A stretch of DNA of 5,095 nucleotides from an uncultured Thalassolituus sp. (lineage in GTDB: Bacteria > Pseudomonadota > Gammaproteobacteria > Pseudomonadales > Oceanobacteraceae), in NCBI GenBank assembly GCA_913054055.1, contig CAJXIT010000269.1:1-5095 (forward strand), read 5' to 3'. The position numbers and the translations under genes were made by a program. Position 1 is the first letter of the stretch, and every line of letters starts with the position of its first letter. The notes below the pieces were generated by a model that saw only the letters and a program-made list of their open reading frames with translations, had not been told where the DNA came from and did no database searches. Shown here piece after piece: positions 1 to 5,095 of this stretch.

Positions 1-1
1 G

Positions 2-676
2 CTTGTTCTGATCCACCAGCGCGTTGAAGGTGTGAAAGAACTCTTCCTGAGTTGAGCCTTTGCCAGCGATAAACTGCACGTCATCAACCATCAGCACATC
101 CACCGACCGGAACAGATGTTTGAAATCCATCATCCGACGTTCGCGCAGGGCCTGAACGAACCGATACATGAACTGCTCTGCTGACAGATACAGCACATTC
201 AGATCAGGCTTCCGGGCGGTCAGTTCCCAGGCGATCGCATGCATCAGGTGAGTCTTACCCAGACCAACACCACCATACAGTACCAGCGGGTTAAACGTGA
301 CGGGTCCACCCTCGGCAACCCGACGGGCTGCTGCATGGGCCAACTCGTTGGGTTTACCAACGACAAAGCTGTCAAATGTGAAACGTGGATCAAGCGGCGC
401 AGCTTGCAACGTTTCCATCTTATCCGCAGCTGCACCAGCTGAACGCGGTGCTGGATTCTCCAGTTCAGTAACCCCGTTGCTCAACTCCACAAAGGGTTCT
501 TCTTCACGCTCAGGAGCGCGCGCCGGACGAACCGGCGAATTTGCAGCAACTTTGAACGACAGACGCTGAACCGGTTCACCGGACAGGCTGAATTCATGCA
601 GAATCAAATCTGCAAAGTTCTGACTAACGTTGTTTCCCATGAAATTGGTCGGGACGTGGAATACAGCCACCCCTTC
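2..676 (-). CDS. dnaA: Chromosomal replication initiator DnaA, fragment truncated at both ends
   Basis: DnaA is the AAA+ ATPase that binds DnaA boxes at oriC and melts the origin. Reading the minus strand from about 676 down to 2 gives one uninterrupted frame. It starts inside domain I (VAVFHVPTNFMG, matching the region around residue 40 of E. coli DnaA). A variable proline/glutamate/alanine-rich linker follows, at about 540-420. Domain III then begins with PLDPRFTFDSFVVGKPN. Walker A (GGVGLGKTH) lies near 249-278 and Walker B (VDVLMVDDVQF) near 68-105. The frame leaves the window just after NALVDQNK, so the rest of domain III and the DNA-binding domain IV are outside. Going upstream, the frame hits a stop at 683-685 with no proper start, and about 35 N-terminal residues are missing. 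The wording of the AAA+ core (ALRERRMMDFK, STQEEFFHTF) is alphaproteobacterial in style, unlike the gammaproteobacterial genes that follow. The family call is very secure; the 5' boundary is approximate. Confidence 0.95.
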
Positions 677-685
677 TTCCAATCA
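655..685. other. Probable chimeric junction between two unrelated DNA pieces
   Basis: DnaA homology on the minus strand extends up to about 668-680 (EEGVAVFHVP) and meets a stop at 683-685. ROK kinase homology on the plus strand begins at about 669 (TPSSN, matching the conserved TP near residue 31 of E. coli Mak). Both genes have lost their 5' ends, and no promoter, start codon or intergenic spacer lies between them. Base composition shifts here from G+C-richer to A+T-richer. No transposon ends or target repeats are visible. The few bases claimed by both frames could be a short microhomology. A cloning or assembly chimera is the favoured explanation, with a real rearrangement as the alternative. 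Confidence 0.75.
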
Positions 686-1526
686 CCACCCATCAGCCAC
701 ACAACAATACCAAGCCATTATTACAACCATTTGCACACTAGTTACCCAGTGTGAAACACAGTTAAATCAATTTGACTTACCCTTAGGCATTGGTATCCCC
801 GGTGCAATCAGCCTAAAAACAGGCACGATAAAAAATGCTAATACGGTGTGTTTAATCGGGCAAGACTTAGCCAGTGACTTATCTGATCAGTTGAATCGCT
901 CTGTAAAAATTGAAAATGATGCCAACTGCTTTGCATTAAGTGAGGCCGTAGACGGGGCCGGTAAAGATATGAATACCGTATTCGCTGTCATCCTTGGCAC
1001 GGGTGTTGGCGGAGGCTGGGTGATCAATAAACATTTACACATAGGTAGCAATGCCATCGCAGGCGAATGGGGTCACAATCCGCTGCCCTTTCCTTCTGAT
1101 CATGACCTTCCAAAGCAAACCTGCTATTGCGGTAAAGCGGCCTGTATCGAAACCTATTTATCTGGGCCAGGTTTTAGCCAACAAACGCACTTGCAGTTTC
1201 AATACAAGGCTTCGTGCCCGGAAATCATTGAAGCCAGCACACATACTCAACACCCTTTTCATCAGGCCGCCAAAAAAAGTTATCAGCTTTATGTGGACAG
1301 ACTCGCCCGTAGCCTAGCTAGTGTCATCAATATCATGGACCCTGATGTCATTGTATTAGGAGGTGGGGTTTCAAATGCGAACGCACTTTATGAAGATGTG
1401 AAAAGAGTATGGCATCCCTATATTTTCAGCGATTCTATTAATACCCAATTAGTAAAAAACGTCCATGGGGATTCAAGTGGAGTGCGCGGGGCAGCTTGGT
1501 TGAATATGGACAGATTCAACAGTTGA
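666..1526 (+). pseudogene. ROK-family fructokinase/sugar kinase, N-terminus missing
   Basis: ROK kinases phosphorylate sugars with ATP in the cytosol. This one most resembles the manno(fructo)kinase Mak branch, which makes fructose 6-phosphate. Visible motifs, numbered from the ATG at 630, are: GIGIPGAIS (53-61); NDANCFALSE with the probable catalytic Asp at 97; the phosphate-binding GTGVGGG (123-129); the ROK signature GEWGHNPLP (145-153) with its zinc-ligand His; the zinc motif CYCGKAAC (165-172); DPDVIVLGGG near 237-246; and a C-terminal GDSSGVRGAAW. The conserved first strand and the GxDxGGTK phosphate loop, about 30 residues, are absent. The ATG at 630 lies in DNA that encodes DnaA on the other strand, so it is not the native start. 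Without that loop the product would probably be inactive. The native gene was probably intact and was cut by the junction. It converges on ampE, with a shared terminator between them. Family assignment is secure; the exact sugar is inferred. Confidence 0.88.
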
Positions 1527-1539
1527 TATCTAATCACAT

Positions 1540-1565
1540 AAAAAAAGCGGCATTAGCCGCTTCTT
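1540..1565. terminator. Bidirectional intrinsic terminator between the ROK kinase and ampE
   Basis: A perfect 7-bp stem, AAGCGGC (1545-1551) and GCCGCTT (1556-1562), closes a four-base ATTA loop. It sits 18 bases after the ROK stop and 27 bases beyond the ampE stop. Seven A residues precede it at 1540-1546, so transcripts arriving from ampE end in a U-run, which is strong for that direction. The plus-strand tail TTCTTAAATA is weaker but usable. Position and structure both suit a shared terminator for the two convergent units. Confidence 0.85.
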
Positions 1566-1589
1566 AAATAACCAAACTGTAAAGCGTGC

Positions 1590-2432
1590 TTAAAACCCAG
1601 TGAAAACCGTTAATACCGCCACCAATAACAACCAAATCACCGCGCAGCGAAACATAAGCTGATTGGTTTCCTGTAAAGTATCGTCAGCCAAATCACATAC
1701 AAAGTTCTCAGCATCTTCCTGAGCAGGAAATACTGTTTTCGTTAATACGTCAAAAGATTCTGTTTGAAAATCCAATAAGGATTTTAAAGCCGGTGGAAAG
1801 CTATGAGTAAAATCCCCTGCTAATGCTGTTGTTAACGCCAACAATCTAGATGGTAACCATTCCATGGCTTCCACCACACTTTTTGCCCAACCAAATTTAA
1901 ACTCACGATAAAACCAATAACTCATAAGGCACGCAAATGATCCACCAATGCCCACCGCTAAATACCAAAATATAAAAACGAAAAAGCGCACAAACCAAGC
2001 ATGCACAACCGCCCGAGAAACACTCTGATGTAATTGACAGGGATCATGAGCATGTTCCGTTTCTTTGATGCCCAAAAAACGGCTGGCACATTCAAACGCC
2101 CCTTGGTAATCCGCCCTTGCCCAACATTCTTTATAAGATTGAAAGCGTTGGCTAAAGTCATCACGGCCTAAAATGTATAACAGCAATACAACCTGAAGTA
2201 CCAAGGCCAGTAAATTGCCAAATAAACCACTCAAGCTGTCAATGAAGAAACCGATGCACAACCCTGGCAACAATACTAAAGCAGCAAACGCCAGCAATTG
2301 CCCAGATAAGCTTTGGGTATTGGACTTAAAAAAGGTGGAAATCCGAGAAAACCATTGGCGCTTACGCTTATAGCCCTGCTGCTTGGTTTGCTTTTGCAAT
2401 AAAACCGTAAATAAAAGAACGATAAATTTCAT
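1590..2432 (-). CDS. ampE: AmpE-family inner membrane protein
   Basis: AmpE is a cytoplasmic-membrane protein related to the CobD/CbiB family and encoded next to AmpD. It has been proposed as a sensor or accessory in beta-lactamase regulation, but its biochemical role is not settled. The 280-residue product is close to the usual length of about 284. Hydrophobic segments are seen at about 46-64 and 70-88 (ending in LGRDDF), around 145-175, and at the extreme C-terminus (about 262-280). The middle carries AmpE-like features: a polar region with ADYQGAFECA, then VVEAMEWLPSRLLALTTALAGDF, corresponding to the DWVPVRLAGVVYALIG region of the E. coli protein. Its ATG overlaps the ampD stop as ATGA (2429-2432), which indicates one transcript and translational coupling. 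It ends before the hairpin terminator at 1545-1562. Identity rests on both sequence and the ampD partner. Confidence 0.9.
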   Translation of the reverse strand: MKFIVLLFTVLLQKQTKQQGYKRKRQWFSRISTFFKSNTQSLSGQLLAFAALVLLPGLCIGFFIDSLSGLFGNLLALVLQVVLLLYILGRDDFSQRFQSYKECWARADYQGAFECASRFLGIKETEHAHDPCQLHQSVSRAVVHAWFVRFFVFIFWYLAVGIGGSFACLMSYWFYREFKFGWAKSVVEAMEWLPSRLLALTTALAGDFTHSFPPALKSLLDFQTESFDVLTKTVFPAQEDAENFVCDLADDTLQETNQLMFRCAVIWLLLVAVLTVFTGF

Positions 2433-2977
2433 AGTGTTTGCATACTTTTTTTATACTTAGACCAATTAAAGGCTGGGCCCGGATCGGTTTTTCTGCCCGG
2501 CGCAATATCACTGTGCCCCACGACTCTCTCCTCTATAATAGCAGGATACGCTTTTTGAAGGGCTAATGTGACCTGAGCCAACACCTTATATTGTACGGCT
2601 TCGTATTCAATATCATCCGCCCCTTCTAATTCAATGCCAATGGAAAAGTCATTGCAGTTTTCTTTACCATTTAAGCAACTCACACCTGCATGCCAAGCCC
2701 TTTGATCAAACGCCACAAACTGCACCACTTCACCCGTTCGCTTAATGAGTAAGTGAGCACTGACTTCAAGACCTTTTATTTCTTCAAAATAAGGGTGAAT
2801 GGAGCAATCTAATTGATTACAGAAAAACGACTCTATATAGCCATTACTAAACTCATTGGGAGGAAGGCTAATATTATGAATCACCAGCGCATCAATATTG
2901 GCGGAAGGTCTGTGATTATAATTGGGAGATGGGCACCATTTCGCTTCGACCAGCTTATGGTCCAAAACTGTAAACAT
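2429..2977 (-). CDS. ampD: 1,6-anhydro-N-acetylmuramyl-L-alanine amidase AmpD
   Basis: AmpD is a cytosolic zinc amidase (Amidase_2 family). It cleaves the bond between anhydro-MurNAc and L-alanine in recycled muropeptides, and so removes the inducers of AmpR-controlled beta-lactamase. The product is 182 residues, against 183 in E. coli. It opens with a typical AmpD segment, WCPSPNYNHRP (14-24). The expected zinc ligands are present: H34 in ALVIHNISLPP, H155 in VVGHSDIAPGRK and D165 in TDPGP. The catalytic candidates E116 (SIGIELEG) and K163 are also there. SAHLLIKRTGEVVQFV (73-88) and AWHAG (94-98) are further family landmarks. No signal peptide is present, as expected for AmpD rather than the periplasmic amidases. 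It is the first gene of an ampDE unit, diverging from nadC across a 229-base gap. The ribosome binding site is weak. All key residues are intact, so it should be active. Confidence 0.97.
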   Translation of the reverse strand: MFTVLDHKLVEAKWCPSPNYNHRPSANIDALVIHNISLPPNEFSNGYIESFFCNQLDCSIHPYFEEIKGLEVSAHLLIKRTGEVVQFVAFDQRAWHAGVSCLNGKENCNDFSIGIELEGADDIEYEAVQYKVLAQVTLALQKAYPAIIEERVVGHSDIAPGRKTDPGPAFNWSKYKKSMQTL

Positions 2978-3072
2978 AGTTAAGAGCTTTCACACATGAT
3001 TTAGAAGCTAAAGCATTGATGAATTATGCAAATATATCAACAGAAAAACCGAATCCTGTATTTTTTAGCCTT

Positions 3073-3171
3073 CTAAGACCACTTATCCAGCCACAGCAGT
3101 GCAATATCACGGCTTTCGGTATAGAATTCCGCCTCTTTAAATTTGTACAATATTGGCTTTTTACAGCCCAT
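3073..3171 (-). other. Possible 32-residue small ORF opposite the nadC leader
   Basis: A minus-strand frame starts with MGCKKPILYKFKEAEF and ends with LLWLDKWS before a TAG. Its composition (charged, aromatic, few rare residues) looks more protein-like than the opposing plus-strand frame, and it points in the same direction as ampD. It has no clear ribosome binding site, its start falls inside the inverted repeat at 3148-3175, and I do not recognise a family. It may be a real small protein, the tail of a lost gene, or chance. Confidence 0.18.
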
Positions 3172-3175
3172 ATTG
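3148..3175. repeat. Inverted repeat/stem-loop just upstream of nadC
   Basis: The arms CAATATTGGC (3148-3157) and GCCCATATTG (3166-3175) pair at 9 of 10 positions around the eight-base spacer TTTTTACA. The repeat ends 31 bases before the nadC ATG and overlaps the candidate -10 TACAAT at 3146-3151. No U-run follows it, so it is not an obvious terminator. It could be an operator for a dimeric repressor or an RNA hairpin in the nadC leader. It does not match the NrtR box as I know it. Confidence 0.55.
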
Positions 3176-3206
3176 ATTGTCAGTCATCGTCAGTAGCCGT
3201 TTTAGT

Positions 3207-4061
3207 ATGAACCTAACCATCGAACAGATCCAAGCCGACATCCAACAAAGTGTGCAATATGCCCTTGCCGAAGACATTGGTAGTGACTTGATCAATGGAG
3301 ACATCACTGCGCAATTGATCCCCGCTGACAATACCAGCCACGCCCGCATCATATGCCGAGACCAAGCCATTATTGCTGGTACCGCATGGGTAAATGAGGT
3401 CTTCAAGCAACTGGATCCTACGGTTGAGATCATCTGGCATATAAAAGAAGGCCAACAGGTGCAGCCTAATGACACCCTGTTTGAACTGAAAGGCTCATCT
3501 CGCAGCTTATTAACAGGGGAGCGCACCGCCCTTAACTTTCTGCAAACCCTATCTGCCGTGGCGACCAAGTGCTTTAACTACAGTGAAAAGGTGAAACATA
3601 CACAGGTTAAACTGTTAGATACTCGCAAAACCATTCCCGGCTTACGCACGGCGTTAAAGTACGCAGTGACCATGGGTGGCTGTCATAACCATAGAATCGG
3701 TTTATTTGATGCTTTTTTAATCAAAGAAAACCACATTAACGCCTGTGGCAGTATCCAAATGGCCGTTGAAAAAGCCCATGAAATTGCCCCAGGCAAACCG
3801 GTAGAAGTAGAAGTAGAAAGCTTTCAAGAGCTGGAGCAAGCTTTAAACGCAGGGGCTGACATTATTATGTTAGATAACTTCAGCATTGCAGACACCAAAA
3901 AAGCTGTCGAGTACACTAAAGGCCAAGCCAAGTTAGAAGCCAGTGGCGGCATTACCGATGAAACCCTAATAAAGATTGCAGAAACCGGCGTGGATTTTAT
4001 TTCTATTGGGGTATTAACCAAGGATATTACTGCGGTGGATTTGAGTATGAGAATGATATGA
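3207..4061 (+). CDS. nadC: Nicotinate-nucleotide diphosphorylase (carboxylating), quinolinate phosphoribosyltransferase
   Basis: NadC converts quinolinate and PRPP to nicotinate mononucleotide, CO2 and pyrophosphate, the third step of de novo NAD synthesis in the cytosol. From the ATG at 3207 the product is 284 residues, close to the usual 280-297. The N-terminal domain includes EDIGSDLINGDITAQLIP (22-39). The active-site barrel shows LLTGERTALNF (101-111, R106), LLDTRKTIPGLR (136-147, R140 and K141), NHRIGLFDAFLIKENHI (161-177, R163 and K173), VEVEVES (199-205), ADIIMLDN (217-224, D223) and LEASGGIT (243-250). It ends in the family-typical LSMRM. A TTG at 3177 would add ten residues with no homology, so the ATG is preferred although its ribosome binding site is poor. 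The stop overlaps the next gene as ATGA. The gene is intact and should be functional. Confidence 0.97.
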   Translation: MNLTIEQIQADIQQSVQYALAEDIGSDLINGDITAQLIPADNTSHARIICRDQAIIAGTAWVNEVFKQLDPTVEIIWHIKEGQQVQPNDTLFELKGSSRSLLTGERTALNFLQTLSAVATKCFNYSEKVKHTQVKLLDTRKTIPGLRTALKYAVTMGGCHNHRIGLFDAFLIKENHINACGSIQMAVEKAHEIAPGKPVEVEVESFQELEQALNAGADIIMLDNFSIADTKKAVEYTKGQAKLEASGGITDETLIKIAETGVDFISIGVLTKDITAVDLSMRMI

Positions 4062-5095
4062 GTACTTCTACAGCCTCCACCATGTCACCTTCAATGAAAA
4101 AATCACTACTGGCAGTTTTATTTTTGCTTCCGTGGTTTAGCCTATATTCTAAGGTATTATTTCCAAGCCTGGCCCAGGTCGGATTTGAAAGCTCTGTCGT
4201 CATCATTATGCAGCTCATTTTTGTAATTTTTGTAATTACTTTTTGCCAGCAACCTAGAATTACAAAATCAGGAGCGGTCTTTGCTACAGCCATTATTGCT
4301 TGGCAAGTCAGTGGTGTCATTTCAGGCTACTTATCAGATCATTTTCATGCTTCTCTGATCAAACAAATTGAAATTTTTATACATTGCTTAACAGGATATG
4401 CAGCATGGGTATTGCTCACTGAAACTAAAAGAAATGAACAGTTTATTTTTGCTTTATGCATAACATTAGCATGGGTTCTCTATTACGTATTAGCTAAGTG
4501 GCATAGCACCGAAGATGCAGTAGACTTTGACTGGGCAAAACGAACCCCACTTTTTAACAATATTCGACACTCTGGGTTTATTTTAGCTGCAATTTTTCCA
4601 TTATTATATTTTCCTCTCTTACGAAAAGTTAATCACTATTATCTCATAACCCTTGGATTACTAACTGCTTACTGGACATTTGTATTATGGTCTGGCTCAC
4701 GAGGAACTTTTATCGCATCCTTAATCGCATCAGGCATTACTTACATCGCATTTCCAAAAATAAGAAAACAATTATTTTCCATTAGTGTAATTGCGTTTTT
4801 ACTAGGCTGGTTATTTTCAATATCCGCAATGGCAAACAATGCATCCGTTAACCCTTTTCGCCTTCTTTATTTGGATTACTTTTTTGCCAGTAAAGAGTTG
4901 GCAACCCATTCAATAAATAGTGGACGCTCAGGGATTTGGTCTGAAACTTTAAATGCGGTTTGGAATAAAAGTATCTGGTTTGGTTTGGGCCCAAATGGTT
5001 ATCAATTTATTAACCCGCACATATGGAGCGACACTGTTCATCCTCACAGCGCACCAGTTCAGTTATTTACTGAATATGGTGTAATTGGCTTCTCC
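4058..5095 (+). CDS. O-antigen ligase/Wzy_C-type polytopic membrane protein, C-terminus beyond window
   Basis: This frame is open for 346 codons to the window end. It encodes a multi-pass inner membrane protein with hydrophobic spans at about 15-35, 46-62, 72-90, 105-120, 128-146, 172-188, 194-211, 215-232 and 238-256. A long, probably periplasmic loop follows (about 257-335). Wzy_C/WaaL-type landmarks are NNIRHSGF (167-174), SGSRGTF (212-218), SGRSGIW (288-294), and FGLGPNGY with HPHSAPVQLFTEYG (328-341), where this family usually has HPHN. Such proteins move undecaprenyl-linked glycans onto lipid A-core or onto pilin, or polymerise O-antigen; sequence alone does not separate these. The start overlaps the nadC stop (ATGA, 4058-4061), so it is likely cotranscribed. 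In-frame ATGs at 4082 and 4094 are alternative starts. It is A+T-richer than nadC, which is common for surface-glycan genes. If of ordinary length, some 60-100 or more residues are missing. Confidence 0.85.
   Translation, partial: MSTSTASTMSPSMKKSLLAVLFLLPWFSLYSKVLFPSLAQVGFESSVVIIMQLIFVIFVITFCQQPRITKSGAVFATAIIAWQVSGVISGYLSDHFHASLIKQIEIFIHCLTGYAAWVLLTETKRNEQFIFALCITLAWVLYYVLAKWHSTEDAVDFDWAKRTPLFNNIRHSGFILAAIFPLLYFPLLRKVNHYYLITLGLLTAYWTFVLWSGSRGTFIASLIASGITYIAFPKIRKQLFSISVIAFLLGWLFSISAMANNASVNPFRLLYLDYFFASKELATHSINSGRSGIWSETLNAVWNKSIWFGLGPNGYQFINPHIWSDTVHPHSAPVQLFTEYGVIGFS

Larger units (their letters stand above)
2978..3206. promoter_or_regulatory. Divergent intergenic region between ampD and nadC
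   Basis: These 229 bases must carry promoters for both ampDE (leftward) and nadC (rightward). A possible -10 for ampD is CATAAT on the minus strand at 3028-3023, preceded by TG; no good -35 is seen. For nadC a possible -10 is TACAAT at 3146-3151, also without a convincing -35. The strongest structure is the inverted repeat at 3148-3175. No clear Shine-Dalgarno sequence precedes either gene. A plus-strand open frame (3019-3210) and a 32-residue minus-strand frame (3073-3171) lie here. Neither is convincing as a gene. The promoter assignments are weak; the regulatory role follows from gene orientation. Confidence 0.5.
3019..3210 (+). other. Possible nadC leader ORF (63 codons)
   Basis: An open frame from the ATG at 3019 ends in a TGA at 3208-3210, which overlaps the nadC ATG at 3207 as ATGA. 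This geometry would allow translational coupling, and nadC lacks a clear ribosome binding site of its own. The predicted product matches nothing I recognise, is rich in F, Q and S, and has no evident Shine-Dalgarno sequence upstream. The frame would also need a nadC promoter upstream of 3019. Chance is quite possible, so this is recorded as a candidate only. Confidence 0.2.

Noticed and set aside
239..569. Open frames on both strands at 239-442, 244-435 and 297-569
   Set aside because: They are out-of-frame shadows of the dnaA fragment, whose frame continues through the whole region with recognisable DnaA sequence.
630..668. ATG at 630 as the true start of the ROK kinase
   Set aside because: These bases encode DnaA domain I on the opposite strand, and the first 13 or so residues lack the ROK N-terminal strand and GxDxGGTK loop. 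The start is an accident of the junction.
640..690. Insertion sequence or phage attachment site at the dnaA/ROK junction
   Set aside because: No terminal inverted repeats, direct repeats, transposase or integrase sequence, or tRNA is seen around the junction.
1051..1317. 88-codon plus-strand frame
   Set aside because: It overlaps the ROK kinase core (GHNPL and the zinc motif) in another frame and matches nothing recognisable.
1958..2164. 68-codon minus-strand frame
   Set aside because: It is a shadow frame inside ampE.
3177..3206. TTG at 3177 as the nadC start
   Set aside because: It would place the start just inside or after the inverted repeat and add ten residues without homology. The ATG at 3207 gives the usual NadC N-terminus.
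3161..3568. Minus-strand frames at 3161-3568 and 3213-3455
   Set aside because: They lie opposite the well-supported nadC coding frame and show no family features.
3824..4320. Minus-strand frames at 3824-4021 and 4027-4320
   Set aside because: They are antisense shadows of nadC and of the ligase gene. The plus-strand frames carry the conserved motifs.

Overview
The window is a patchwork of two pieces that do not look as if they come from the same genome. Bases 1 to about 670 hold a piece of dnaA on the minus strand. Its protein (ALRERRMMDFK, FRSVDVLMVDDVQFIAGK, STQEEFFHTFNALVDQNK) resembles alphaproteobacterial DnaA, and this stretch is visibly richer in G+C. From about 665 to the end the DNA is A+T-richer and carries a typical gammaproteobacterial gene set: ROK fructokinase, ampE, ampD, nadC and an O-antigen-ligase-type membrane protein. 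The source is probably a marine or environmental gammaproteobacterium; this is inferred from protein resemblance and gene order only. The two pieces meet head to head near 655-685. There dnaA loses about its first 35 codons and the ROK kinase loses about its first 30, so a chimeric clone or assembly is the simplest reading.

Layout: dnaA fragment (minus, about 2-676); junction; ROK sugar kinase without its N-terminus (plus, to 1526); a bidirectional hairpin terminator at 1545-1562; ampE (minus, 1590-2432) and ampD (minus, 2429-2977), which overlap by ATGA; a 229-base divergent intergenic region with a near-perfect inverted repeat at 3148-3175; nadC (plus, 3207-4061); and an O-antigen ligase/Wzy_C-type gene (plus, from 4058), which overlaps nadC by ATGA and runs off the window end.

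Functionally, ampD-ampE is the muropeptide recycling/beta-lactamase-signalling pair: a cytosolic anhydro-muropeptide amidase and its membrane neighbour. nadC makes nicotinate mononucleotide in de novo NAD synthesis. In many gammaproteobacteria ampDE and nadC lie beside the type IV pilus genes pilA-pilB-pilC-pilD. A ligase-like gene directly after nadC therefore raises the possibility of a pilin or lipid A-core glycan ligase, but the pilus genes are not in view. I see no CRISPR array, tRNA, rRNA or insertion sequence, and no convincing new system. The points most worth checking are the chimeric junction, the nadC-ligase coupling and the structured nadC leader.
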